In this document: piece by piece, positions 51,414 to 60,355 of the stretch
How the letters are laid out: each line of letters opens with the position of its first letter
Numbering within the stretch: position 1 is the first letter of the stretch
From: an uncultured Hungatella sp.
GTDB taxonomy: Bacteria > Bacillota > Clostridia > Lachnospirales > Lachnospiraceae
DNA: 64,000 nucleotides
Direction of reading: 5' to 3'
Assembly: GCA_910586845.1 (NCBI GenBank)
Contig: CAJUJV010000001.1
Span: forward strand, 67,880-131,879
Program-made: the position numbers and the translations under genes
Notes under the pieces: model-generated
What the model was told of the DNA's origin: nothing
What the model saw: only the letters and a program-made list of their open reading frames with translations
Database searches by the model: none

Positions 51414-52393
51414 ATGAAGCGATGGAAACAGGTTTTGGTGTCAGCGGGACTCATGGCGGCGATGGAGGTGTCCTCCGTTTACGCTGCCGGCTGGCAGTGG
51501 CTGGACAATAACAATGACGGTGTCAGTGAGTGCTACTATATTCAGGACGACGGCACGGCGCTTTTGGGAACCGTCACACCTGACGGGCATACCGTGATGA
51601 ACAGGGGGCCTGGATCGTGGATGGGGTGGTTCAGACTCAGAATACCGAACCAGCTCAGGCAATGGAGCCAGCCCGGTCCAGCAGCCAGACCACAGTGGCT
51701 CCCCGCATCACCCGGAGTTCCATGCAGACCAGCCAGCTGGGACAGTTCCGGTACATTTTGTATTCTCCCGCGAATCCCACAGATAATATGGCCCTGGTGG
51801 TCTATCTACACGGCCATGGCCTTGGAGACAAGCTGAACGACTTGGAGAAAGATATCGAGCCCCTAAAAAAAGAGGCAAAAAAAACATCCGACGCGTTTAT
51901 CCTCGCGCCTCTTCTGCCGCCGGAGCTGGACTATGGAAGGAAGGGCATGTGGCCGGGAATTGACCCATCGATCATGGAACTGATAGAGTCGGTCATAACG
52001 GAATACCACATAGACAGAGACCGAGTGAGTATGATCGGGGGGAGCATGGGGGCAGATTCGGCTATTCAGATTGCCGCCGCCCATCCGGATGTATTTTCCT
52101 GCTGTGTGGGAATCGCTCCCTTCCACGAGAACAGCCCCATGGCGAAATGGGAAGAGGGATGGGGAGAAAAACTGAAAACCACCCCGTTCTGGTTTTTTGT
52201 GGAGGACGAGACGTCCGCGAGGAGCCTGGCCAAAACCACATCAGAGGGAATCATAGCGGCCGGAGGCCAGGCGTGGGTAGAAGTGAAAGAAGGAACCACC
52301 CACAAGACAGTGGGCCAGCAGGTGACGGACAGAATGGGAGTTGGCGGTTACGGGATCTATAACTGGCTGGTTTCCGTGAGAAAAATCAGATAA
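51414..52393 (+). pseudogene. Exported alpha/beta-hydrolase (esterase), broken by a frameshift in a G5 run
   Basis: The first frame (51414 on) gives a signal peptide and a cell-wall-repeat-like segment GWQWLDNNNDGVSECYY...DGHTVMNR, then turns to nonsense. The following sequence, in a frame one base back, continues it as AWIVDGVVQTQN and then a full hydrolase: VVYLHGHGLGD (oxyanion loop), MIGGSMGADSA (nucleophile Ser) and TTHKTVGQQV (catalytic His). Loss of one base in the G run at 51604-51608 explains it. This may be a true pseudogene, a phase-variable switch or a sequencing error; the downstream part could restart at ATG 51617. Confidence 0.8.
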
Positions 52394-52448
52394 AACAGAT
52401 GAAGAAGGAGTTGCTGTCAAGTAGACAATTGAAAAATAAAAAGTTTTT

Positions 52449-52481
52449 CTGCCGGCGGGTTGAACTCGCCGGCAGTTTTTT
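52449..52481 (+). terminator. Intrinsic terminator after esterase
   Basis: CTGCCGGCG (52449-52457) pairs with CGCCGGCAG (52467-52475), then TTTTTT. It lies 56 bases past the esterase stop. Confidence 0.85.
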
Positions 52482-52612
52482 AGTACACGGAGCGGAAAGG
52501 AAATTTGTACACATGTACCCAAAGAAAGATTGTCAGCAAAGCTGATGGGTGCCCGCTCTTTTTGCTCATATACAGGCTATGTGATTTCCAATGGCTGAAC
52601 GATTATAAAAAA

Positions 52613-55600
52613 TCAGAAATTGACGGGCAGGGCGATATTCCCGCTTTCCAGCACCAGCAGACGGCCTCTGTCGATTCCCGTCTCAATGGCATAGCTGATG
52701 GTGCTTTCTATGACATTGCCCCGTCTGGAGAAACCGAATTTTTTCGCGGTCTCCCGGATCAGATCGGGCCGGGGCAGGCTGACCTGTTCCCTCAGGACTT
52801 CCGCGGCGGCGATTAAGATCTCCTCGGATGGGATATCATCCATACCTCTTCTACTTTCCTCGTCCTCTCCCGGGCGGTAAACGGCAAATTCATTTGGGTT
52901 CTGGTCTTTTTTCCAGAAAAATTCCCGATCCTCGTCTCTGGTGGTGCTTTTTTTGATCTTTCTCATGGCGTCAGAAAAAATATTCTCTACTCTGGCGCCT
53001 GACCGGGTGATGCCCCAGGCTCCCAGCACTTTCTTCATCAGCAGCTTCCGGCTGACGGGGGACTCCTGTTCCAGGATCTTCTGAGCCAGGCGGACGATCT
53101 TTGACTGTGACCGGGGAAGATAAAATTCTTCCGGTGTGCCGGAGAGAGGGGGCCGAAAGCTTACATAGGGCGCTTTCGCGGTCCGGAAAAATTCTTCTTC
53201 CTCCATTTTTTCCAGCTGTTCCAGAGGGGCGAAGGTGTCCTGGGAAACATTGTCTTCTTCCTGCCGGCCGGGCAGGGTCTCCAGGATTTCCCGGATTTCT
53301 CTTAAGACCCGGTCCGGATCGTCCAGCCAGTCCAGGGTCCAGACCCGGATCACATTCCACCCCAGCCCCTGGAGTACGGAGGGCTGCAGGAGAAATCTGT
53401 CCCGGGCAGTGGCGGTTTTTCTGCAGTTTTCGCCGTCCAGAAGAATTCCCAGGAGATAAGTGTCTTTCTGCCGGGGATCTACTACGCCGATGTCGATCTT
53501 GAACCGGGAACTGCCGATATTGCAAACTGCTTTGTATCCCACGGCTTCGATGGCCCTGGCGATGTTGGGGATCAGGTAGTCTTCTTTCCTGGATCCGGCT
53601 TCCGCCTTCCTGGCCAGGGTGTTCTGGCCTGTGGCAGCGAATTCCAGAAATCCTTTCAGACCGGCCACGCCTTCAGATCTGGTGCGGGCCAGATCAATCT
53701 GCTCAGGGCGGAGCACGGAGTAGACGATCATGGATTTCCGGGCTCTGGAGATGGCTACGTTGAGCCGCCTCCAGCCGCCGTCCCTGTTAAGGGGGCCGAA
53801 ATTCATGGACACGTTTCCTGATGAGTCCGGACCGTAGCCTACGGAGAACAGGATCACATCCCGCTCGTCTCCCTGGACGTTCTCCAGGTTTTTGATGAAA
53901 ACAGGCTCTTTGGAATTGCGGTCCCATTCTTCCAGCTCCGGGTGTTTTCTGAATTCTTCAAACAGCATGTCGTCGATCAGATTCTGCTGGGCAGAGCTGA
54001 AAGTGACCACGCCCAGGCTGTCGCTGCGGAGGCGTTCGTCCTTCAGCCTCCGCACCACTTCCGCCACAATGGCCTGGGCTTCGGCCCTGTTCTGTTTGGT
54101 TTTTCCCTTGTCGTAAAATCCATCCAGGCAGACCAGCTTTACTTCTGAGGCCAGATCCCTGGGAGAGGGGAAAGTGTACAGCTTGTTGTCATAATACTTC
54201 CTGTTGCTGTAGGCGATCAGGCTCTCATGGCGGGAGCGGTAATGCCATTTGAGAGATTCCTGGGGCATGGAGATGGCCAGGCAGTCGTCCAGCAGGCTTT
54301 CCAAATCCTCCTTGTCGCTGTTTTCCTCGTCGATCCGGTTGGATGAGAAGAAGTTGGTGGGCGGAAGCTGTTTGGGATCCCCCACGACGACCACGTTTTC
54401 TCCTCTGGCTATGGTTCCCACGGCCTCGCTGGTGGGCAGCTGGGAAGCCTCGTCGAAGATGACCAGGTCGAATTTAGGGAAGGAGGGGTCTATGTACTGG
54501 GCCACGGAGAGAGGACTCATGAGCATGCAGGGGCACAGTTTCCGCAGCAGCGTGGGAATCTGGTCAAACAGTTTTCTCAGAGACATCATGCGGCCGTTGT
54601 TCCGTATGGCTTTTTTCAGGATCCCAAGCTCCGAGGAGGAGGCGTTTGTCCCGCCGGGGACAGGGATCCGGGCGGACAGACGGGCTGCCAGCTCCTGGAT
54701 AGTAAGCTGCTGATAACGGCTCACCAGTTCCCGGTATTGGATGATCATGTCGTCATATTGTTTCCCGTGGAAGGAAGCGAGACGGCTGTCTCCGGCTATG
54801 GTCATCAGAGCCAGTTCATAGTTGAGATCTGCTGTAAATGCCGGTACAAGGTCCTGGTTGCTGATCCGTCCGTCTTTATAGGCAGTACTCACTGTCTCCA
54901 GGCCGTTTCTGATAAGGGCATCGTCGGCCTGATTGAAGATGGTCTTGTTCCGCAGTTCATCCAGGTGTTCCAGATATCGGGAGAGGATCTGCCCCAGATC
55001 TGACAGCCAGTGTTCTTCCGTATCATTACAGATTTCCGGCCGGATCTGCCATCGGGTCAGAAAACCGTCTGTCTCTTCCAAAAATTCTGTCAGTGTATCC
55101 ACATGACCTGTGAGGATGTCTTCATCCCCGCGGCGGATAGCTTCCATGACGGCTCTCCGGTCATTTCTGTTGAAGCGGGAACAGCTTTCCTCAACTGCCG
55201 CGGCTTTGGCCACAGCCTTTTCCAGACTGTCCCAGTCCGTAGACAATTCCATATACATACCGGAAAGCAGTCCTGTAAGCTGGGGCGGCGTCTCAAGGAT
55301 CTCCCTTTTTCGGGCCTGAAGAAGGCACAGGTCGCCGTACAGGGCCTCCATGTTATCTTTGGTGACAGACTGTGGATATTTGGCGTAAAGCCTCAGCTCT
55401 TTTACCAGTTTGTTCCGGGCGAGAGTTCTGGGCAGGAACCAGCGGTTCCCCGCCTGCTTCCATTGCAGGGAAGCGGACTCGGCGCCGTAGGTAAGGACGG
55501 AAGATTCAAATTGTTCTTCTATCCGGTGACGGATCTGGTTATATTCTTTTCCGGTGTCGATGAGCCTGTGAAGGCGGTCGGAGAGATCCCGGAAATCAGG

Positions 55601-58396
55601 CTGGTCCAGGAGTGAGGTGAGAGCCGGAGCAGTCAGGAGAGCGGCCCTGGCCGCGGACACCAGGCGGTCCGTCATCCGGCGGCTCCTGTCTGTGATGCCT
55701 CCGGCCCAGGAATAGAGACTTTCCTGGTGAGCCGCGGCCTGGTCCCACCGGGCCAGAAGACAACCGAGTTCCTTTTGAAAAGTTTCTTTGAGCTCTATGG
55801 AATATTCTTTCCCTTCATATCCCAGAAGAGGATGATGCGTGTAAACGCCCAGTTCCTTTATGGCTACCATGTACTGGCGGATCAGCTGTTCCCATTGGGC
55901 CATACGGTCCTGATCCAGGGATTTCAGGGATTCCCTGGAGAATGACAGTGTTCCCCTGTAGTCTTTGTATCTTTCCAAGAGCTCAATGGATTGGTACAGA
56001 GATGAGCCGTAAGCCCTTTTTTCATGGAGCGCTTCTATGAGAATGTTGAGGCCGGCCCGGAGGCCATGGATTTTCTCGGCAGTTTCCAGATGATCCTGAG
56101 GGGGGCGGATTCTGCCTGTTTCCAGGGTTCTGTCCAGTTTGGCCAGGACAGAACTTTTTACGGTTTTGTTGGAGTGAAGCTCCAGGCAGAATGGATCCAG
56201 CCCGATATCGGCCAGCCTTTTCTGTACCACATTGAGGGCAGCCATTTTTTCCGCCACGAACAGAACGGATTTCCCCTGGTACAGGGCATTGGCGATCATG
56301 TTGGTGATGGTCTGGGACTTGCCGGTGCCCGGCGGGCCGTGGAGCACGAAACTCTGGCCTGCGGCCGCCGCGGCAATAGCTACCATCTGGGAGGAATCGG
56401 CGCTGACAGGCACGGCCATATCGGCCAGGGAGAGGGACCGGTCCAGGTTTTCGGCAGTGATGTGCTCTGTACCGGGGTCCCAGTTCATTTTTCCCTCTAT
56501 AAGGCCGGAGACCACCTTATTCTTCTCGATCTCCGAAGAGCGGCTGCGGATATCGTTCCACATGACGAATTGCCCGAAAGAAAACAGGCCCAGAAACGCC
56601 ATTTCCTCCACATTCCACCTTTTTTTGGCCATGACGGCCTGACGGATAGTGTGGAATACCAGAGGAAGGTCCACTCCGTGTTCGTCTTCCGGCAGAGGGT
56701 CCAGACCGGAGATCAGAATACCATGATCCTGGCGCAGATATTCCAGAAGAGTCACATTCATCTGGGTTTCTTCCTGGCGGCTGCGGATCACAAAACCTTT
56801 GCTGCGCACGTTTCTGACAATATCCACTGGCACCAGCACCAGAGGAGCGTATCTGGCCTTCTCGGACAGATCGCTTTCGAACCAGCGAAGGAAACCCAGG
56901 GCCAGAAACAGGGTATTGGAGCCGTTTTCTTCCATACTCACTCTGGCGGACCGATACAGGCCTTTCAGGTTCTTGTCCAGCTCGGCCTCGCTGAGAAAAG
57001 TACGGATGCGGCTGCTTTTAAATTCCTCGGCCGCAATGGTGCTGATCAGATCTTTTTCGGTCTCGATCTCAAATATATGGGAATCCCGGAGAGTCACCGT
57101 CCACTCGGAAGGCATCTCCAGGATGCGGAAGTCTTTTCCGTCAGACAGCTGATCCTCCAGCTGGCAGAGGTCAGACACCATGAGCTGAAAGGCGTTTTTA
57201 GTCGCCCGGAAATTTAAAAGTGTATTCCGGAGACTGAAGTCCAGCAGTTTCCGCTGCCACAGCTTCTGTTTGGTAAGAGGTTCCCCGGCGCCTTCCGTCA
57301 CACGGCCCATGAGGGAGTGATCCAGAGCCGAGGGGGCCTGGGGATTCAGGGAGTTTTGTCTTTCTTCTGTCTGATCCGCCTCTGTATCCAATGTCAGGAG
57401 GGGAAGGGGAATCGGGCGGATACCGCTGCCCCGGGTGCGCTGGATATCGATGGCGCATATGAAATCTTCCTGGGAAGCCAGATGATCCTTTCCGTGTTTC
57501 ACGGCTTTGTCGAAATCGGCCGTTCTTCCGGACACGAAATCCGTGCATTCTACCAGAAGCATCTCTTCTGCTCCTGAGGCGGTTCTTTTTTCTATGGCTG
57601 ACATGTCGTCTGTGACACAGTCGGCGAAAGTCTCTTCTTCCAGCCAGCAGCCGCAGAAAGCATGCCCCTGTATAAACAGCAGAAGGGGAAAAAGACCGGC
57701 GGCCTCCAGGCAGGCTCCATAGAGCAGAGACAGGTCCAGACAGGTGCCCTGCTTCTGCCCAAGGACAACATGGGGCAGGCGGATGCGCTGTCCCACAGAC
57801 TCATAGGTGGCAGGCGGATTCATGTAGGCAATATTCTTTTTTCGCAGAGCCTCGTAGATTGCCGCCATCTGCAGTTTCACATGGTTGGGGTTGCGGGTCT
57901 GGTACCCTGTAAAGGAAGGACTTTTGCTCCATATTTCCAGAAATCCGGAGGCCTCCCGAAGGACCTGGGAGATACATGGAAGGTTGGGGGTGGCGAAAGC
58001 GGCGATGATCTCGGGCATAAAGAGAAGGCCGCTCCACTGGTCGGCAGCCAGCAGCTCGATCTCCTGCTGGCGGGAACAGAGATTTTCCTGTCCCTGGAAC
58101 AGTTCCATAGTGACGGCTCCCAGGATCTTTTCTGTCAGCGAGAAGAGATAATCTGTCTTTAACTGGATCCTGACAGGGGAGATCTCCACAGACTGTCCCG
58201 GGGGTATGTCTTCTATGGGAAAATGATATTCATTGGCAAAGTCCGGTTCAAAGCGGATCTTTAAGTCCAGGCGGGACAGGTTTTCGCCGGTTTCATTTTT
58301 TATGATCAGATTCCGTATGAGAGGGACATAGTTCTGCTGCATGGCAAAATTAATGGATCGGATAAAGTTGCCTTCGATACGTGCTTTATGTTCCAT
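52613..58396 (-). CDS. Giant DUF4011/superfamily-1 helicase/Vsr-like nuclease/DUF3320 protein
   Basis: A 1,927-residue protein. In order: a transglutaminase-like domain (about 130-340; Cys219 in QGTCLDLSLLYGAC, His245 in QGHAFCGCW), DUF4011 (about 375-600), a superfamily-1 helicase with HGPPGTGKSQTI near 690, VIFDEASQLPTSEA near 1312, GDPKQLPPTNFF, GDERDVILFS and NVAISRARKSM. Next is a Vsr/MTES_1575-type endonuclease (FKIDIGVVDP near 1634, LGILLDGENC, RDRFLLQPSVLQGLGW) and a DUF3320 C-terminus. Such proteins are linked to anti-phage defence by architecture. It stands alone between unrelated genes, with a strong terminator facing it. Confidence 0.88.
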   Translation of the reverse strand: MEHKARIEGNFIRSINFAMQQNYVPLIRNLIIKNETGENLSRLDLKIRFEPDFANEYHFPIEDIPPGQSVEISPVRIQLKTDYLFSLTEKILGAVTMELFQGQENLCSRQQEIELLAADQWSGLLFMPEIIAAFATPNLPCISQVLREASGFLEIWSKSPSFTGYQTRNPNHVKLQMAAIYEALRKKNIAYMNPPATYESVGQRIRLPHVVLGQKQGTCLDLSLLYGACLEAAGLFPLLLFIQGHAFCGCWLEEETFADCVTDDMSAIEKRTASGAEEMLLVECTDFVSGRTADFDKAVKHGKDHLASQEDFICAIDIQRTRGSGIRPIPLPLLTLDTEADQTEERQNSLNPQAPSALDHSLMGRVTEGAGEPLTKQKLWQRKLLDFSLRNTLLNFRATKNAFQLMVSDLCQLEDQLSDGKDFRILEMPSEWTVTLRDSHIFEIETEKDLISTIAAEEFKSSRIRTFLSEAELDKNLKGLYRSARVSMEENGSNTLFLALGFLRWFESDLSEKARYAPLVLVPVDIVRNVRSKGFVIRSRQEETQMNVTLLEYLRQDHGILISGLDPLPEDEHGVDLPLVFHTIRQAVMAKKRWNVEEMAFLGLFSFGQFVMWNDIRSRSSEIEKNKVVSGLIEGKMNWDPGTEHITAENLDRSLSLADMAVPVSADSSQMVAIAAAAAGQSFVLHGPPGTGKSQTITNMIANALYQGKSVLFVAEKMAALNVVQKRLADIGLDPFCLELHSNKTVKSSVLAKLDRTLETGRIRPPQDHLETAEKIHGLRAGLNILIEALHEKRAYGSSLYQSIELLERYKDYRGTLSFSRESLKSLDQDRMAQWEQLIRQYMVAIKELGVYTHHPLLGYEGKEYSIELKETFQKELGCLLARWDQAAAHQESLYSWAGGITDRSRRMTDRLVSAARAALLTAPALTSLLDQPDFRDLSDRLHRLIDTGKEYNQIRHRIEEQFESSVLTYGAESASLQWKQAGNRWFLPRTLARNKLVKELRLYAKYPQSVTKDNMEALYGDLCLLQARKREILETPPQLTGLLSGMYMELSTDWDSLEKAVAKAAAVEESCSRFNRNDRRAVMEAIRRGDEDILTGHVDTLTEFLEETDGFLTRWQIRPEICNDTEEHWLSDLGQILSRYLEHLDELRNKTIFNQADDALIRNGLETVSTAYKDGRISNQDLVPAFTADLNYELALMTIAGDSRLASFHGKQYDDMIIQYRELVSRYQQLTIQELAARLSARIPVPGGTNASSSELGILKKAIRNNGRMMSLRKLFDQIPTLLRKLCPCMLMSPLSVAQYIDPSFPKFDLVIFDEASQLPTSEAVGTIARGENVVVVGDPKQLPPTNFFSSNRIDEENSDKEDLESLLDDCLAISMPQESLKWHYRSRHESLIAYSNRKYYDNKLYTFPSPRDLASEVKLVCLDGFYDKGKTKQNRAEAQAIVAEVVRRLKDERLRSDSLGVVTFSSAQQNLIDDMLFEEFRKHPELEEWDRNSKEPVFIKNLENVQGDERDVILFSVGYGPDSSGNVSMNFGPLNRDGGWRRLNVAISRARKSMIVYSVLRPEQIDLARTRSEGVAGLKGFLEFAATGQNTLARKAEAGSRKEDYLIPNIARAIEAVGYKAVCNIGSSRFKIDIGVVDPRQKDTYLLGILLDGENCRKTATARDRFLLQPSVLQGLGWNVIRVWTLDWLDDPDRVLREIREILETLPGRQEEDNVSQDTFAPLEQLEKMEEEEFFRTAKAPYVSFRPPLSGTPEEFYLPRSQSKIVRLAQKILEQESPVSRKLLMKKVLGAWGITRSGARVENIFSDAMRKIKKSTTRDEDREFFWKKDQNPNEFAVYRPGEDEESRRGMDDIPSEEILIAAAEVLREQVSLPRPDLIRETAKKFGFSRRGNVIESTISYAIETGIDRGRLLVLESGNIALPVNF

Positions 58397-58532
58397 GATT
58401 TTCCTCCTGCTCTGTATCTGGGAATAAAAGCGATATCTTCTTATGACAAGAATTATAACACAAATGGCAGGAAAAATTAAGGAGATTTTCAGGGTACCCG
58501 GGTCCGACGGTGGGTTACCCGGATGGAATGTC

Positions 58533-58561
58533 TTGAAAAACAGGATATTATGAGGTATTCT
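58533..58561 (+). promoter_or_regulatory. Promoter of flavin oxidase-like gene
   Basis: TTGAAA (58533-58538), a 17-bp spacer and TATTCT (58556-58561), 35 bp before the ATG. Confidence 0.6.
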
Positions 58562-58595
58562 GATATCAGAAACAAAATTGGAGGAGGATAAAAAT

Positions 58596-59192
58596 ATGGT
58601 ACATTTTGAGAGAGAAGTGAAGGAGCGGGAATTGATCGAGGCGATGCTGCGCCAATTCCATCATGTGAATCTGGGGCTGCATGATACTGACGGATATCCT
58701 TACGTCGTCCCGCTGAACTTCGGGTTTGAGATCCGGGATGACCGGCTGTATGTCTATGTCCATTTCATGAAAAAAGGACATAAACTGGATTTGATGAAAA
58801 ATGATCCCAGGGTATGTCTGGAGTTCAGCATGTTTCAGGATTTTCCGGACCGGCCTTACAAGGGACATCGCCACGACTACCGAAGCGTTATCGCGAAAGG
58901 CGATATCCGGGTCATAGACGCGAAAGAAGATTACGAGACCTTTGAGAGGGGCTATAATTTGCTGTATACCTGCAACAACAGAGAGATTAAGCCTCTGAAA
59001 GAGAGAAAAACTCTTCCTGCCATGTATATGGGCATGATCGTCTGCGACATGAAAAACGTTACCGCCAAATCGGAGTTTCCTCTGAGGACGCCGGAAGATG
59101 TCCCGTTTATCAATGTGTACGATATGCCTGAGGACCTGGAGCCTTTTGATATCAGTGATATTATAGAGAAGAGGAAAAGAGAAAAGATGTGA
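58596..59192 (+). CDS. Pyridoxamine 5'-phosphate oxidase-family FMN protein (NimA-like)
   Basis: A 198-residue cytoplasmic split-barrel protein. HHVNLGLHDTDGYPYVVPLNFGFEI near 22-46 and LYVYVHFMKKGHKLDLMKNDPRVCLEF near 50-76 are the FMN/heme-binding strands of the PNPOx-like NimA group, which reduce small molecules or sequester flavins. GTG- and TTG-led versions exist; ATG 58596 with GGAGGAGG 8 bases upstream is best. It is the first gene of a rightward cluster with a NUDIX remnant and a Crp/Fnr regulator. Confidence 0.85.
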   Translation: MVHFEREVKERELIEAMLRQFHHVNLGLHDTDGYPYVVPLNFGFEIRDDRLYVYVHFMKKGHKLDLMKNDPRVCLEFSMFQDFPDRPYKGHRHDYRSVIAKGDIRVIDAKEDYETFERGYNLLYTCNNREIKPLKERKTLPAMYMGMIVCDMKNVTAKSEFPLRTPEDVPFINVYDMPEDLEPFDISDIIEKRKREKM

Positions 59193-59518
59193 CAGGTTTA
59201 GGGCAGTGTGACTTTCTCCGGAAACCTGGATCTGTCCGGAACTGTTTTCTGTGTGTGAAAATCAGGATTGGGAAGAACCGCGTATTGAAGAACGGTTGGA
59301 TTCGCCGGACAAAGCCGGAGGAGGAAAAGCATGGCCAGACAGCCCATACAGCCGCATATTTTTTCGCCATGAAATGGGATGGGCAGGTCCGGCTGTCCAA
59401 TGAGCACCTGGCCATGAGATGGCTGGGCTATGAGGAGGCTTACGACCTGATCTATTATATGGATCAGAAGATTGCTCTCTATGAGCTTCACGAAAAGCTG
59501 AGGCGGGGGATGCTATGA
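59189..59518 (+). pseudogene. NUDIX hydrolase remnant (C-terminal half only)
   Basis: The last 55 residues (AYFFAMKWDGQVRLSNEHLA, then MRWLGYEEAYDLIYYMDQK) match the C-terminal half of Ap4A-type NUDIX hydrolases, including EHxxxRWLxYEEAxxLIxY. The catalytic NUDIX box (GX5EX7REUXEEXGU) is absent. The preceding sequence from a GTG at 59189 is basic and unlike the family. The frame overlaps both neighbours (GTGA at 59189, ATGA at 59515). It is probably a deletion product fused in frame; translation may persist only for coupling to the Crp/Fnr gene. Confidence 0.65.
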
Positions 59519-60180
59519 AAGGACGGGTATTGACGCCGGAGGAGGAGGCGCTGCTTCGGGAGGTGGGAGTGGTGATTACGGTTCAGCCGGGCCGTTTGAT
59601 CTATATGAAGGGTGATCCGGCGGACAGGGTATACTATATTCTGAAGGGGCGGGTGCGGATTTTCGAGAATCTGTATTCGGGCCGGGAGATGACCCTGGAC
59701 GTGGTGGGAGCCGGGCGGATGTTCGGGGAATCGGCTTTCGCCGAGCAGGGAAACCGGCCTGCCTGCGTCCAGGCGGTGAACCGGGTGACCCTGGTCTCTT
59801 TCCGGATGGCGGATATTCTTCCGTATTTCGGGAGCCGGACAGGGCTGGCCCTCCATTTTCTCCAGCTGTGTTCCAACACCATGGATTACCTGGTGGACCG
59901 GATGGAGGAACAGTGTATGTTGGACCGGTACGGGAAAATAGCCAGTTATATTCTGGCCAGAACGGCTCCGGATTCTGAGGATCTGGGGACCGAGGGAGGG
60001 GTGCTGCCTTACACTCATGAGGAACTTTCGGTGTCTCTTGGGCTGAACCGGTCTACAGTGACGATGGTCTTGAAGAAATTTCAGGAAGAGGGGTGGCTGG
60101 AGAGGGGCTATGGCTCTCTGAAGGTTCTTGACCGCCGGGCCCTGGAGGAAGTGGTGGAGCGGCAGAAAAACGGTGGGTGA
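59515..60180 (+). CDS. Crp/Fnr-family transcriptional regulator
   Basis: A 221-residue regulator. A cyclic-nucleotide-binding-type beta-barrel (about 15-120: GRLIYMKGDPADRVYYILKGRVRIFE, MFGESAFAEQGNRPA) is followed by a dimer helix and a Crp-type winged HTH at about 155-215 (YTHEELSVSLGLNRSTVTMVLKKFQEEGWL in part). There are no N-terminal cysteines for a [4Fe-4S] cluster, so it is not a classical Fnr; the ligand is unknown. It overlaps the NUDIX remnant by 4 bases. A 20-bp palindrome 75 bp past its stop is a likely binding site. Confidence 0.92.
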   Translation: MKGRVLTPEEEALLREVGVVITVQPGRLIYMKGDPADRVYYILKGRVRIFENLYSGREMTLDVVGAGRMFGESAFAEQGNRPACVQAVNRVTLVSFRMADILPYFGSRTGLALHFLQLCSNTMDYLVDRMEEQCMLDRYGKIASYILARTAPDSEDLGTEGGVLPYTHEELSVSLGLNRSTVTMVLKKFQEEGWLERGYGSLKVLDRRALEEVVERQKNGG

Positions 60181-60197
60181 ATGATGGAGGAATCATA

Positions 60198-60254
60198 ATG
60201 GAACAATTGATAAAAGGAAGTGCTCAGGTTTCTGCCCCGGATAATTTTTCCTGA
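60198..60254 (+). CDS. Possible 18-residue leader peptide
   Basis: ATG 60198 follows GGAGGA (60186-60191) with 6-base spacing. It encodes MEQLIKGSAQVSAPDNFS and stops at 60252-60254, immediately before the Crp/Fnr-like palindrome. It is either a leader peptide or the truncated start of a lost gene. Confidence 0.3.
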   Translation: MEQLIKGSAQVSAPDNFS

Positions 60255-60274
60255 ATTGTTATATATACAACAAT
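60255..60274 (+). promoter_or_regulatory. Candidate Crp/Fnr operator near -41 of YitT gene
   Basis: ATTGTT-N8-AACAAT is a 20-bp site with perfect 6-bp arms. Its centre (60264.5) lies about 41 bases upstream of the start expected from the TATAAT at 60293-60298. This is the class-II activator position of Crp/Fnr regulators, and the -35 there is poor, as expected for an activated promoter. Confidence 0.65.
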
Positions 60275-60292
60275 CTTTGGTTCTCCTTTGCT

Positions 60293-60298
60293 TATAAT
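60293..60298 (+). promoter_or_regulatory. -10 element of YitT-family gene
   Basis: A perfect TATAAT 57 bp before the chosen ATG; no recognisable -35 besides the Crp/Fnr-like site. Confidence 0.55.
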
Positions 60299-60355
60299 AA
60301 AAGCAGTTAATGAATAAGAAGAACGGCGGATTTTTTGCCGGGAATGGAGGACCGT

